Positions 1 to 10,600 of a stretch of 64,000 bases of DNA are shown here, one piece after another. Source of the stretch: Photobacterium sp. CCB-ST2H9. GTDB lineage: Bacteria; Pseudomonadota; Gammaproteobacteria; Enterobacterales; Vibrionaceae. The translations under genes and the position numbers were made by a program. The stretch's first letter is position 1; each line of letters opens with the position of its first letter. Where the stretch lies: the NCBI RefSeq assembly GCF_023151555.2, contig NZ_CP100425.1, positions 2,666,001 to 2,730,000 of the forward strand, in the 5' to 3' direction. The notes under the pieces were generated by a model. It was not told the origin of the DNA and did not search any database. It saw only the letters and a program-made list of their open reading frames with translations.

Positions 1-116
1 ACTTCACTGTCAAGTCATAAACCGCGGTAAAGTGCGATCCCGATTCCGGCGCAGAGATGAATGAAAACAGTATGTTAAACGTATTTCAGGTTCAGGAGCA
101 CACCGCTCCTTTCCCC

Positions 117-1220
117 TTAGTTACAAATATATTCCACCACTTCCAGCCCAAAGCCGGACAGTGAATGGTAGCGCTGATTACTGGACGACAGCAGGCGCAT
201 CTTGCCAACCCCCAGATCAGCCAGAATCTGCGAACCCACACCGACCTGGCGTGACGGGTTCTTCGGATTCAGCTTCACTCCCGGCTGGCCGTCAGCCTGC
301 GAAGCCATATGCTTCACTTTGGTGATCATACCATCCTGAGTTTCATGACGATTCAGAATCACCATCACCCCGCCCTGGTCAGCAATCCGCTGCATCGCTG
401 AAGGCAAAGTCCACTGGGACGCGCCTGAATGCAGAATGTCTTTAAAAGTATCCTGTAGATGCACCCGTACCAGCGTCGGGTTATCTTGCGAGACATTGCC
501 TTTCCGCAATGCATAGTGGATCTGGTTGTCGATCGTATCGCGGTAAGTGATCAGGTCGAACTCACCGAATTCTGTCGGCAACACGCACTCGGCCACACGT
601 TCTATTGTTGTCTCGTTGTTATTGCGATACTCGATTAAATCCGCAATGGTGCCCAGCTTCAGGCCGTGCTGAGCCGCAAACACTTCAAGATCCGGACGAC
701 GGGCCATGGTGCCATCCGGATTCAGAATTTCGACAATCACACTGGATGCTTCTAATCCGGCCAGACGGGCCACATCGCAGCCCGCTTCTGTATGACCAGC
801 ACGAGCCAGTACACCGCCTTCCTGTGCCATCAGCGGGAAAATATGTCCCGGCATCACAATGTCTGCCGGTGAGGCATCTTTGGCAACCGCTGCCTGCACG
901 GTCCGGGCACGATCAGCGGCAGAAATACCGGTTGTCACCCCACGGGCTGCTTCAATGGAAATCGTGAAATTGGTACTGAATTGCTCGGTGTTGTCCTGCA
1001 CCATCAGCGGCAGTTTCAGCTGCTGGCAGCGCGCCTGGGTCAGCGTCAGACAGATCAAACCCCGGCCATGGGTCGCCATAAAGTTAATCGCATCAGGTGT
1101 GATTTTTTCTGATGCGATAATCAGATCACCCTCATTTTCACGGTCTTCGTCATCCATCAGAATGACCATTTTGCCCTGACGGATATCTTCGATAATTTCC
1201 TGTGCGCTGCTTAACGCCAT
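117..1220 (-). CDS. ribBX: DHBP synthase with degenerate GTP cyclohydrolase II domain (RibBX type)
   Basis: 367 aa. The N-terminal half (about residues 1-200) is 3,4-dihydroxy-2-butanone-4-phosphate synthase, which turns ribulose 5-phosphate into the four-carbon precursor of riboflavin; the [11 protein letters not shown] and [14 protein letters not shown] motifs are visible. The C-terminal half is shaped like GTP cyclohydrolase II, but where active RibA has its three zinc cysteines this protein reads [20 protein letters not shown], with none. It therefore probably supplies only the RibB activity, as known for RibBX variants in Proteobacteria. An in-frame GTG at 1235 exists, but AAGGTGAGG lies correctly spaced for the ATG at 1220. 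It is the last gene of nrdR-ribD-ribE-ribBX inside the window. ribH may follow to the left of base 1. Confidence 0.93.
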   Translation of the reverse strand: MALSSAQEIIEDIRQGKMVILMDDEDRENEGDLIIASEKITPDAINFMATHGRGLICLTLTQARCQQLKLPLMVQDNTEQFSTNFTISIEAARGVTTGISAADRARTVQAAVAKDASPADIVMPGHIFPLMAQEGGVLARAGHTEAGCDVARLAGLEASSVIVEILNPDGTMARRPDLEVFAAQHGLKLGTIADLIEYRNNNETTIERVAECVLPTEFGEFDLITYRDTIDNQIHYALRKGNVSQDNPTLVRVHLQDTFKDILHSGASQWTLPSAMQRIADQGGVMVILNRHETQDGMITKVKHMASQADGQPGVKLNPKNPSRQVGVGSQILADLGVGKMRLLSSSNQRYHSLSGFGLEVVEYICN

Positions 1221-1260
1221 GTTGCAATCCCTCACCTTAGTTATTCTTTATGATAGCGGT

Positions 1261-1923
1261 TTAGCCGAGAAAGCCGCTCCGGGCCAGAAGTTCCATGCTG
1301 AGCTCTGACGAACCGCCAGCCTGTGCTGCTTTCTCTCCCAGCATCAGACGCTCCAGATAACGTGAAATGACATCCACCTCCAGATTCACCCGGCGGCCGG
1401 GTTTAAACCCGTCCATCGTGGTTTCGCCAGCTGTATGCGGCACGATCGTCAGCTTGAATTCCGCACCCCGCACTGCGTTTACGGTCAGGCTGATCCCATC
1501 AATGCTGACAGAGCCCTTCTCAGCAATGTATTTTGCCAGATGATCCGGCGCTTTCACCCAGAATTCAATGGCCCGGCCGGTTTGCGTGCGGGAAATAATT
1601 TCCCCCACATCATCTACATGGCCCGACACCATATGGCCGCCAAATCGGGTCGTCGGCAACATTGCCTTTTCCAGATTCACCGCCTGTCCCGGTTTGTAAT
1701 CTTTAAAAGCAGTCCGGTTCAGTGTCTCCAGTGAGACATCTGCAACATACCCTTGACCGGTGAGGGCCACCACGGTCAGACAGACGCCGTTGGTGGCAAT
1801 ACTGTCACCCAGCTTGACATCAGACAGATCCAGCCGGCCACTGTTCACCGTGACGGAAATATCCTGCCCTTTCACTGTCAGCGCCTGAATCGTGCCAACA
1901 GCTTCAATAATACCTGTAAACAT
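1261..1923 (-). CDS. ribE: Riboflavin synthase, alpha subunit
   Basis: 220 aa, a typical length. It dismutates two 6,7-dimethyl-8-ribityllumazine molecules to riboflavin and a pyrimidine in the cytosol. The hallmark N-terminus MFTGIIEAVG is present and the protein shows the internal duplication of the family: two lumazine-binding halves of about 95 residues, each containing a G-D-S-I and LTV motif (for example LGDSIATNGVCLTVV and GSVSIDGISLTVN). It sits 17 nt after ribD and 40 nt before ribBX, consistent with one transcript. A tail after about residue 200 (EKAAQAGGSSELSMELLARSGFLG) looks family-typical for the group. Some databases call this gene ribC. Confidence 0.95.
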   Translation of the reverse strand: MFTGIIEAVGTIQALTVKGQDISVTVNSGRLDLSDVKLGDSIATNGVCLTVVALTGQGYVADVSLETLNRTAFKDYKPGQAVNLEKAMLPTTRFGGHMVSGHVDDVGEIISRTQTGRAIEFWVKAPDHLAKYIAEKGSVSIDGISLTVNAVRGAEFKLTIVPHTAGETTMDGFKPGRRVNLEVDVISRYLERLMLGEKAAQAGGSSELSMELLARSGFLG

Positions 1924-1940
1924 CCTAATACTTCCTTACT

Positions 1941-3068
1941 CTACGGCGCAGGTGTTTTGATACTGCCGCGAATGCGAATATCCTGCCCGACCATCCGAAC
2001 GTCCTTCAGAACCAGTGACGGCACTTCTGACATCGCAGACAGGCCGTGCAAATCCATCAGGCCGCGGCTGTCGCTGCCCATCAGTTTCGGGGCCTGATAC
2101 AGGATCAACTCATCCACCAGCCCGGCACGAACTAAAGCACCGGCCAGACCGGCGCCTGCTTCTACCCAGAGATGATTGATATCCTGACGGGCCAATGCCT
2201 GCATCAGCGCCGTCAGATCCAGCTGACCATTCTCCTGCACCGGGACAACCAGCTGTGAGACATTTTCCGGCCATGAAAGCGTATCTGCCTGCCCGCGGGC
2301 CAGCAGCACTTTCCCCGGCAGAGAAAACAAACGTTGTGTGGGCTGAAGACGATTCTGACTGTCGATAATCACCCGGACCGGCTGTCGCAATTCAGGCTGA
2401 GGATATTCAGATTGCGTCCGTTCCCCCAGCTCCTGCCAGCGAACATTCAAAGACGGGTTATCCGCCAGAACTGTGGCACTGGTCGACAGAATCGCACCTG
2501 ACTGCGCACGAAATCGCTGAACATCCGCTCTGGCTTCAGGACCGGTGATCCACTGGCTGGCGCCATTGGCCAATGCTGTTCTGCCGTCAAGACTGGCAGC
2601 CAGCTTGAGCTGAACATAGGGCAACCCCGTTTTCATGCGTTTGATAAAGCCCGGATTGAGTGCCAGTGCATCAGCTTCCAGCAATCCTGTTTCGACTTCA
2701 ATTCCGGCGTCTCTGAGCATGGCGACACCCCGGCCTGCAACCTGCGGATTCGGATCAACCATAGCGCAGACCACCCGGGAAACCCCAGCCGCAATCAGCG
2801 CTTCTGCACAGGGCGGTGTTCTGCCGTAGTGGGAGCAAGGCTCCAGCGTGACATATGCCGTTGCGCCCCGGGCGTTTTCCCCGGCAGCACGCAGTGCAAA
2901 GACTTCCGCATGCGGCTCCCCGGCACGATAGTGAAAACCTTCACCAATCACAGTGTCATCTTTCACGATGACGCAGCCGACATTCGGATTAGGGGCAGTG
3001 GTGAAACGGCCACGCCGGGCCAGACTGATGGCGCGACGCATCATGGCGTGATCGGTCGGTGTAAACAT
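1941..3068 (-). CDS. ribD: Bifunctional riboflavin biosynthesis deaminase/reductase RibD
   Basis: 375 aa. The N-terminal domain is a CMP/dCMP-type zinc deaminase with His53-Ala-Glu55 and the PC(S) pair Cys78 and Cys87. It deaminates the pyrimidine intermediate. The C-terminal domain (about 150-375) is the NADPH-dependent reductase, with the LKLAASLDGRTA entry and the WVEAGAGLAGALV segment. Together they carry out the second and third steps of the GTP branch of riboflavin synthesis. It starts 6 nt after nrdR, so the two are probably cotranscribed. The only ATG in a sensible place is 3068; a strong Shine-Dalgarno is not obvious there, which fits translational coupling. Confidence 0.95.
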   Translation of the reverse strand: MFTPTDHAMMRRAISLARRGRFTTAPNPNVGCVIVKDDTVIGEGFHYRAGEPHAEVFALRAAGENARGATAYVTLEPCSHYGRTPPCAEALIAAGVSRVVCAMVDPNPQVAGRGVAMLRDAGIEVETGLLEADALALNPGFIKRMKTGLPYVQLKLAASLDGRTALANGASQWITGPEARADVQRFRAQSGAILSTSATVLADNPSLNVRWQELGERTQSEYPQPELRQPVRVIIDSQNRLQPTQRLFSLPGKVLLARGQADTLSWPENVSQLVVPVQENGQLDLTALMQALARQDINHLWVEAGAGLAGALVRAGLVDELILYQAPKLMGSDSRGLMDLHGLSAMSEVPSLVLKDVRMVGQDIRIRGSIKTPAP

Positions 3069-3074
3069 CTTGAA

Positions 3075-3524
3075 TTATTTTTCCAGTTTGGCGATCGCTT
3101 CACCAAATTCCCGGATGTCTTCGAACGAACGGTACACAGAGGCAAAACGAATATAGGCGACTTTATCCAGTTCGATCAGCGCATCCATCACCAGGTTGCC
3201 GATCATATCGGATTTTACTTCGCGCTCTCCGGTCGCACGCAAGCGGGATTTTATCGTATTGATCGCTCGTTCAATGTCATCTGCACTGACCGGACGTTTT
3301 TCCAGTGCACGTTCAATGCCACCACGCAGCTTGTCTTCGTTAAACGGCTCCCGGCTGCCATTGGTTTTAATGACATGCGGCATCACCAGTTCAGCGGTTT
3401 CAAAAGTTGTATAACGCTCGCTGCACGCCAGGCACTGACGACGGCGCCGGACCTGATGACCGTCAGCGACCAGACGGGAATCGATTACTTTGGTGTCATT
3501 GGCACCACAAAACGGACAATGCAT
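3075..3524 (-). CDS. nrdR: Transcriptional repressor NrdR
   Basis: 149 aa, the usual length. NrdR represses ribonucleotide reductase genes in response to ATP/dATP. The N-terminal zinc ribbon has Cys3, Cys6, Cys31 and Cys34 with the basic RRRRQCLAC stretch that contacts DNA. An ATP-cone domain follows (about 49-139). GAGGAGG lies 5 nt before the ATG at 3524, so the start is well supported. It heads the riboflavin run, the usual arrangement in enterics and vibrios. I did not find an NrdR box in this window, so its targets are elsewhere. Confidence 0.96.
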   Translation of the reverse strand: MHCPFCGANDTKVIDSRLVADGHQVRRRRQCLACSERYTTFETAELVMPHVIKTNGSREPFNEDKLRGGIERALEKRPVSADDIERAINTIKSRLRATGEREVKSDMIGNLVMDALIELDKVAYIRFASVYRSFEDIREFGEAIAKLEK

Positions 3525-3598
3525 CTTGCCTCCTCAATTTCGTCGACTCAGTGTAACCCAAATCAACTGACTTGAGAGGCGCAAAGCTAAATTTTTTA

Positions 3599-3630
3599 TC
3601 AACAAAAACGGCATCCGATGGATGCCGTTT
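3599..3630 (-). terminator. Intrinsic terminator after glyA
   Basis: An 11-bp perfect stem (AAACGGCATCC / GGATGCCGTTT) with a GAT loop at 3606-3630 is followed on the minus strand by a T-rich stretch. It lies 45 nt past the glyA stop and so separates glyA from nrdR. Confidence 0.85.
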
Positions 3631-3674
3631 CACTATTCTGACCTAAATGTTGGTCTGTATTCAGCCTGACCTGC

Positions 3675-4925
3675 TTACGCGTAAACTGGCAGACGCTTAC
3701 AGATATCCAGCACTTTCGCTTTAGTTGCATCGATCACGTCCTGGCTCTCGATGTTGTCCAGCACGTCACAGATCCAGTTCGCCAGTGCTTTCGCGTCTTC
3801 CGTCGTGAAACCGCGACGGGTGATCGCTGGTGTACCGATGCGGATACCTGAAGTCACGAAAGGACTGCGAGGATCGTTAGGTACACTGTTCTTGTTCACA
3901 GTGATGTTCGCTGCACCCAGCGCGGCATCAGCTTCTTTACCTGTAATGTTCTTATCAATCAGGTCAACCAGGAACAGATGGTTCTCGGTACCGCCGGAAA
4001 CGATCTTGTAGCCACGCTCCAGGAACTGACCCACCATGGCTTTGGCGTTATCGACAACACGCTGCTGGTAAGCTTGGAACTCAGGCTCCATTGCTTCTTT
4101 GAACGCAACGGCTTTGGCTGCGATGACATGCATTAGCGGGCCGCCCTGACCGCCAGGGAAAACGGCTGAATTCAGTTTCTTGTACAGCTCTTCACCTGCA
4201 TTTGACAGGATCAGACCGCCGCGAGGACCAGCCAGTGTTTTGTGCGTTGTTGTGGTCACTACATGTGCGTGCGGTACAGGGTTCGGGTAAACACCCGCAG
4301 CAACCAGACCTGCAACGTGCGCCATATCAACAAAGAAGTAAGCACCAACTTTGTCTGCGATTTCACGCATGCGCTTCCAGTCAACAATCTGAGAGTAAGC
4401 AGAGAAACCACCGATGATCATTTTCGGCTTGTGTTCCAGCGCCAGCGCTTCCACTTCTGCGTAGTCAATCTGACCTTGCTCATCGATACCATAAGGAATG
4501 ATGTTGTACAGCTTACCGGAGAAGTTCACAGGAGAACCGTGAGTCAGGTGACCACCGTGTGCCAGGCTCATGCCCAGAACGGTATCGCCGGCATTCAGCA
4601 GGGCCATGTAAACCGCACTGTTTGCCTGAGAACCTGAGTGTGGCTGAACATTCGCGTATTCAGCACCAAACAGCTGGCATGCACGATCAATTGCCAGTTG
4701 CTCAGCTTTATCTACATACTCACAACCGCCGTAGTAACGCTTACCCGGGTAACCTTCTGCGTATTTGTTGGTCAGTTGTGAACCCTGGGCTTCCATTACA
4801 CGCGGGCTGGTGTAGTTCTCAGAAGCAATCAGCTCAATGTGCTCTTCCTGACGGGCTGTTTCTTCCTGAATGGCCGCAAACAGTTCCGCGTCATAATCAG
4901 CAATATTCATGTCACGCTTTAGCAT
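3675..4925 (-). CDS. glyA: Serine hydroxymethyltransferase
   Basis: 416 aa. A cytosolic PLP enzyme converting serine and tetrahydrofolate to glycine and 5,10-methylene-THF, the main one-carbon source for purine and thymidylate synthesis. The PLP-lysine motif [16 protein letters not shown] is intact, as are the N-terminal HIELIASEN and [10 protein letters not shown] motifs. The frame is open up to 4964, but AGGAGA just ahead of the ATG at 4925 and the family N-terminus [12 protein letters not shown] fix the start there. It is monocistronic: its own terminator lies downstream, and a PurR operator and a strong leader hairpin lie upstream. Confidence 0.97.
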   Translation of the reverse strand: MLKRDMNIADYDAELFAAIQEETARQEEHIELIASENYTSPRVMEAQGSQLTNKYAEGYPGKRYYGGCEYVDKAEQLAIDRACQLFGAEYANVQPHSGSQANSAVYMALLNAGDTVLGMSLAHGGHLTHGSPVNFSGKLYNIIPYGIDEQGQIDYAEVEALALEHKPKMIIGGFSAYSQIVDWKRMREIADKVGAYFFVDMAHVAGLVAAGVYPNPVPHAHVVTTTTHKTLAGPRGGLILSNAGEELYKKLNSAVFPGGQGGPLMHVIAAKAVAFKEAMEPEFQAYQQRVVDNAKAMVGQFLERGYKIVSGGTENHLFLVDLIDKNITGKEADAALGAANITVNKNSVPNDPRSPFVTSGIRIGTPAITRRGFTTEDAKALANWICDVLDNIESQDVIDATKAKVLDICKRLPVYA

Positions 4926-4962
4926 CAGTCTCTCCTGACTCAGATAGTTCTCAAATTCGCTC

Positions 4963-4995
4963 ACCTAAGTATCTGACAAGGTCAGACTCTTAGGT
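4963..4995 (-). other. Long inverted repeat in the glyA leader
   Basis: Two 15-nt arms (4963-4977 and 4981-4995) pair at 13 of 15 positions around a 3-nt loop. The structure lies 38 nt upstream of the glyA ATG on the transcribed side, between the PurR operator and the ribosome-binding site. No T-run follows in the minus direction (the next bases are GAGCGAAT), so it is not an ordinary terminator. It could be an mRNA-stability or translation-control hairpin, or a protein-binding palindrome. Confidence 0.6.
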
Positions 4996-5059
4996 CAACG
5001 GGAAATAATCTGCATTTTTCCCGATTGGTGCTGAAAACACAAGCCCAGACACCACGGCA

Positions 5060-5075
5060 ACGCAAACGTTTTCGT
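5060..5075. promoter_or_regulatory. PurR operator upstream of glyA
   Basis: ACGCAAACGTTTTCGT is a full match to the enterobacterial PurR consensus ACGCAAACGTTTTCNT. It lies 135 bp upstream of the glyA start. glyA is a known PurR target in E. coli, so the context agrees. Confidence 0.88.
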
Positions 5076-5425
5076 CACGCCAGCAGATAAGTCGGCATTT
5101 TAGCGAAAATACTCCTTTTCAGATAGCCCCGAAATCGTTTTTTTATCCCCTTTTTTGTTCGTTTTTCTCATCTGGAAGATGAATTTCTTTCAAGTTTGCA
5201 CAAACATCCATCAAAAAAATTACATCGTAAAATGTGAACGCAACCATAATGCGAAAATAATGATTTACAAAACCGTAAATTTTAAATTACAAACTGTATT
5301 TCTTTACCTTCAGCTCCGGGATTCATTTTTTCCAGCCACGCTATAACATATCGCGCGCATTTCCCCTCCTGTGCCGTCGCATTGACGTCACGCAGTATCA
5401 GAGGGGTATTTTTTGGAGGTATCGA

Positions 5426-6052
5426 TTGAAACACCGCGGCCACTCTCGCAAAGAAAACCTGATTGCCATTCTGACTGGCACATTCATTGTCGCGCAAGGC
5501 GTTTTTTTCTTACAACAGGCAAACTTACTGACAGGCGGAACAACCGGCTTAGCGCTGCTGATGACCCACTTTACAGATTTCAGTTTCGGTCAGCTGTACT
5601 TTGTCGCGAATATTCCGTTTTACATCATGGCCTGGTTCCGCATGAACCGCAGCTTTGCACTGACCAGTGTGTGCTGTGGAGCGCTGGTTTCAGTCATTAC
5701 AGACAACCTGCACCATGTGGTGGCTATCAGCCAGTTTGATCCGGTTTACTGTGCCGTGATTGGCGGCTTGCTGATGGGATTGGGAATGTTGATTCTGTTC
5801 AGGCATAACACCAGCCTGGGCGGGTTTAACGTATTGGTGCTTTATCTGCAGGAAAAATTCGGCATTTCAGCAGGCAAGCTTCAGATGGGCATCGATATCT
5901 GCATTCTGATTTGCTCTTATTTCCTGATGACACCGACTATTCTGCTGTTGTCACTGCTGGGCGCTGTGATGCTGAACCTGGTTCTGGCCATGAACCACAA
6001 ACCAGGCCGGTATCACGATGGCAAAGCCACCGCGGCCGTGACGAACGACTGA
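5426..6052 (+). CDS. YitT family inner-membrane protein
   Basis: 208 aa, start TTG with GGAGGT 5 nt upstream. Five to six hydrophobic segments are visible (roughly residues 11-35, 37-68, 73-98, 105-128, 146-185), with a short basic N-terminus and a hydrophilic C-terminal tail. The glycine-rich QQANLLTGGTTGLALL near residue 35 and the NTSLGGFNVLVLYLQEKFG segment are typical of YitT/DUF161 proteins, whose biochemical role is unclear. This one lacks the C-terminal DUF2179 cytosolic domain found in many longer relatives. It stands alone on the plus strand, with its stop directly abutting that of the next, convergent gene. Confidence 0.8.
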   Translation: MKHRGHSRKENLIAILTGTFIVAQGVFFLQQANLLTGGTTGLALLMTHFTDFSFGQLYFVANIPFYIMAWFRMNRSFALTSVCCGALVSVITDNLHHVVAISQFDPVYCAVIGGLLMGLGMLILFRHNTSLGGFNVLVLYLQEKFGISAGKLQMGIDICILICSYFLMTPTILLLSLLGAVMLNLVLAMNHKPGRYHDGKATAAVTND

Positions 6053-6844
6053 TTACACAACGACTGGCTCATGCAGCAAACCGGCATGAGCCAGCTTGTC
6101 CAGCAAGACATCTTTTGCCTGACGGCGTAAGTCGCGATCCAGCGCATTGATATTTACCGCGAGCTGCAAAGGCTTCCCTTCCGCACACTCAACCTGAAGT
6201 TTCAGCTGATTTTTCACCATGGATACCGCAGAAATCTGAGAAAAAGGAATGCGATAGCAACCAAGCCAGGGATTGGGGGTGATAAACAACGCTTCAGGCG
6301 TAACCATCAGTGCCGTTTTCTTTTTCCCGGCCAGATTCCGGGCAAAAATAACCAGACCTGCCAGCACAGCCAGGCCGCCTAAAGGCATCCCCACAATCAT
6401 CATCAGAATCCCGACCCCAGCCAGTCCGAAGGCCAGCGGATCTTCATCGCAAAAACCAAATTGCGGGTTTTCCGGCTTCAGTTCAGATTTCACATCCTGT
6501 ACCTGCCGCAGCCGCCAGCGCTGCGCATCAGCCCAATAGCAAATATGGAAAATCAGCCCCAGCGGAAAAAGTACCACTGTTGCGAACAGGACCAGACACT
6601 TCCCCAGGAAAGCGGACTTTGTCAGCAGCTTCAGACTCAGAATCTGAGCAAAAACCGCCGCTGCTGCCAGCCATGGCCAGTATGACCATATTTCTGAAGA
6701 AATCGGGAGGACAGAAAAGGGAAAAAACTTCGGATTTGAGTGAATCAGTTTCGACATCAAAGGTGCAACGACGATCACCACTGCCGCAGCTGTCAGTACG
6801 GAGATGGCAAGGCCGCCATAAGTCGACAGGGACACGCGTTTCAT
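6053..6844 (-). CDS. Unrecognised membrane protein with a cytosolic-looking C-terminal domain
   Basis: 263 aa; AGGAGA before the ATG at 6844 sets the start (the frame is open to 6865). About four hydrophobic stretches: residues 10-33, 52-75, 82-105 and a glycine-rich pair around 142-170 (AGVGILMMIVGMPLGGLAVLAGLVIF). After that a soluble part of about 90 residues (MVTPEALFITPNPWLGCYRIPFSQISAV) resembles the PH-like or DUF3393-type domains that follow membrane anchors, but I cannot name the family. No operon partner is seen: it ends tail to tail with the YitT gene with zero bases between, and glnB lies upstream behind a terminator. Confidence 0.75.
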   Translation of the reverse strand: MKRVSLSTYGGLAISVLTAAAVVIVVAPLMSKLIHSNPKFFPFSVLPISSEIWSYWPWLAAAAVFAQILSLKLLTKSAFLGKCLVLFATVVLFPLGLIFHICYWADAQRWRLRQVQDVKSELKPENPQFGFCDEDPLAFGLAGVGILMMIVGMPLGGLAVLAGLVIFARNLAGKKKTALMVTPEALFITPNPWLGCYRIPFSQISAVSMVKNQLKLQVECAEGKPLQLAVNINALDRDLRRQAKDVLLDKLAHAGLLHEPVVV

Positions 6845-7000
6845 GATGACTCTCCTTGCAGACATTGAAATAAACTTTCGGCCGTTGCGTCATTCCGATA
6901 TCCGCGAAGACAGCCTAAGGCAACAATGCGACAGAGAAAATTGGATATTAAATGATCAAATCAACAATCAGAGACCGCTTCACAATCAGAGTACATCAAA

Positions 7001-7030
7001 AAAAGCACAGCCCCGGACAAGGCCGGGGCT
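7001..7030 (-). terminator. Intrinsic terminator after glnB
   Basis: Stem AGCCCCGG / CCGGGGCT (7009-7030), followed on the minus strand by GTGC and a run of seven T. It lies 51 nt past the glnB stop. Confidence 0.88.
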
Positions 7031-7080
7031 GCAGCAGTCGGAGACATTGTACGTCTCCGGAAATTCTTGCATAAATACAA

Positions 7081-7515
<435 letters not shown>

Positions 7516-7599
7516 TTATCACCGATTTTTCATTGAAAACTCAACGGCTCGCTGACAGACGGCTCATGATTTCCAAGCCGCCGGTAATTCCCGTCCCCA

Positions 7600-7629
7600 T
7601 AAAAAAACCGCTGCACCTGGCAGCGGTTT
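7600..7629 (-). terminator. Intrinsic terminator after purL
   Basis: Stem AAACCGCTG / CAGCGGTTT at 7605-7629, followed on the minus strand by a run of T. It lies 36 nt after the purL stop codon. Confidence 0.9.
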
Positions 7630-7664
7630 GAGAATCAGCTGTCCGGCACGCAGCCAGCAGTGTT

Positions 7665-10600
7665 TTAGCCCAGATTGACACGGGCATTACGGAACATCCG
7701 CATCCACGGACTGTTCTCATTCCAGTCGTCCGGATGCCAGGAGTTCGCCACAGTACGGAAGACCCGCTCCGGGTGCGGCATCATGATGGTCACACGGCCG
7801 TCCTGAGTCGTCAGACCGGTGATCCCGTTCGGTGAACCGTTCGGGTTGGCCGGATAGTTCTGAGTCACCTTACCGTAGTTATCGAGATAACGCAGGGCAA
7901 TGGTGCCAGACTGCTCAATCGCAGACAGATGTTCCGCATTGCGTACTTCAACCCGGCCCTCACCGTGAGATACGGCGATTGGCATCCGGGAACCCGCCAT
8001 CCCGTTGAAGAACAACGAGTCACTCTGCTGAACTTCCACCAGACTGAAACGTGCTTCGAAGCGCTCAGATTCGTTGCGGACAAAGCGCGGCCACAAATCT
8101 GCACCCGGAATCAGGTCACGCAGGTTGGACATCATCTGGCAACCATTACACACACCCAGTGCGAACGTATTGTCACGATGGAAGAAACGCTCAAACTGAT
8201 CACGCGCCATGCTGTTGAACAGGATGGACTTCGCCCAGCCCTCACCGGCACCCAGGACGTCACCGTATGAGAAGCCGCCACAAGCCACCAGACCGTTAAA
8301 GCCGTCCAGCTCAACACGACCGGACAGAATATCACTCATATGCACGTCACGGGCATCGAAACCGGCACGGTCAAAAGCTGCCGCCATTTCAACATGGGAG
8401 TTCACACCCTGCTCACGCAGAATTGCCATCTTCGGACGCGCACCCGTCGCAATAAACGGCGCGGCGACATCTTCATTGATATCAAAGCTCAGTTTGGTGT
8501 TCAGGCCCGGGTCCTGACTGTCTTTCTTGGCTTCGAATTCCTGCAGGGCACCGGCTGGATTGTCACGCATAGCCTGCATCTGATAAGTCGTTTCAGCCCA
8601 GATTGTACGCAGTTCAGTCCGGTTCTGTTCCAGTACCCGATCGTTGCCGTTCCAGATACGCACGACATCTTCATCGACGACCGTACCCATCACATGGCTG
8701 CAGGCTTCCAGACCGAATTTCGCCAGCACGTGCTCCACATGGGCCAGATCTTCCGTACGTACCTGCAGCACCGCGCCCAGCTCTTCGTTGAACAGGGCCG
8801 CCAGCACATCATCACAGGCATCAGCATCTGTGGTGTTCAGGTCGACTTCAACCCCGGTGTGACCGGCAAAGGCCATTTCAGCCAGCGTCACGTACAGACC
8901 ACCGTCACCGCGGTCATGGTAAGCCAGCAGCTTCCCGTCGCGCAGCAGACTCTGAACGGCATGGAAGAAGCCTTTCAGCAGCTCAGGGCTGTCCACATCG
9001 GCTGGCTGGTCACCCAGTTGCTTGTAAACCTGTGCCAGCGCGGTCGCGCCCAAACGGTTCTTACCGCAACCCAGGTCAATCAGGATCAGGCTGGATTCGC
9101 CCTGGTCTGTCCGCAGCTGTGGTGTCACTGTTTTACGGACATCTTCCACACGGCCGAAAGCGGTGATAATCAGGGACAGCGGAGAGGTGACTTCTTTTTC
9201 TTCACCGTTCTCTTCCCACTTGGTCTTCATCGACATGGAGTCTTTACCGACCGGAATCGTCAGACCCAGCGCAGGACACAGCTCTTCGCCGACGGCTTTC
9301 ACCGCTTCATACAGACCAGCATCTTCACCCGGGTGACCGGCCGGAGACATCCAGTTTGCAGACAGTTTAATCCGCTTCAGATCGCCGATGTCGGCACTGG
9401 CAATGTTAGTAATCGCTTCACCGACGGCCAGACGGGCCGAGGCCGCAAAGTCCAGCAGGGCAACCGGCGTGCGCTCACCCATTGACATGGCTTCACCATG
9501 GTAAGTGTCGTAGCTTGCTGCCGTCACCGCACAGTTCGCAACCGGTACCTGCCAAGGACCCACCATCTGGTCACGGGCAACCAGACCGGTCACCGTGCGG
9601 TCACCAATGGTGATCAGGAAAGTTTTCTCGGCAACGGCCGGCAGGCGCAGCACGCGGTGTGTCGCTTCTTCCAGCACAATACCGCTGCGGTCAATGGCCG
9701 TTCCCTGTGCTTTTTGTGAGGTCACATCACGATGCATTTTCGGCGGTTTACCCAGCAGAATATCCATCGGCATATCAATCGGCGTATTGTCGAAGTGGCT
9801 GTCATCCAGTGTCAGATGACGCTCTTCTGTCGCTTCACCGACAACCGCATACGGTGCACGCTCGCGCTGACAGATAGCATCGAATACGGCCATCTGTTCC
9901 GGTGCAACTGCCAGTACATAACGTTCCTGGGATTCGTTACACCAGATTTCCAGCGGACTCATGCCCGGTTCATCGTTGGGTACATTACGCAGCTGGAACT
10001 TACCGCCACGCTCACCGTCGTTCACCAGCTCAGGCAGAGCATTCGAGATACCCCCAGCGCCGACATCGTGGATAAAGGCAATCGGGTTGTCATCACCCAG
10101 CTGCCAGCAACGGTCGATCACTTCCTGACAGCGACGTTCCATTTCCGGGTTTTCACGCTGAACCGAGGCAAAATCCAGATCTTCGGCTGACTGGCCGGAA
10201 GCCATGGAAGAGGCCGCGCCGCCGCCCAGACCGATATTCATCGCCGGGCCGCCCAATACGATCAGCTTGGCACCGACTGGAATTTCTTTCTTTTGAACGT
10301 GCTCATCACGAATATTCCCCATACCACCGGCAATCATGATTGGCTTATGGTAACCCCGGATTTCTTCGCCGTTATGAGAAGAAACCATTTCTTCATAGGT
10401 ACGGAAATAACCCAGCAGGTTCGGACGTCCAAACTCGTTGTTGAACGCCGCGCCGCCCAGCGGGCCTTCCAGCATGATATCCAGCGCCGTCACAATTCTG
10501 CCCGGCTTGCCAAAGTCGGTTTCCCAAGGCTGCTCAAAACCCGGAACGCGCAGGTTTGACACGGTAAAGCCAACCAGACCAGCTTTCGGCTTACCGCCGA

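Noticed and set aside
1..116. ribH start or FMN riboswitch at the left edge
   Set aside because: No lumazine synthase coding sequence and no FMN aptamer motifs are present; only a short stem AGGAGC-N5-GCTCCT, with no T-run.
4926..5425. Glycine riboswitch in front of glyA
   Set aside because: The leader shows only one hairpin and the PurR operator; the tandem aptamer layout with its conserved cores is not visible.
8340..9485. Long plus-strand frame opposite purL
   Set aside because: Antisense shadow of purL codon composition; no independent start signal or family resemblance.
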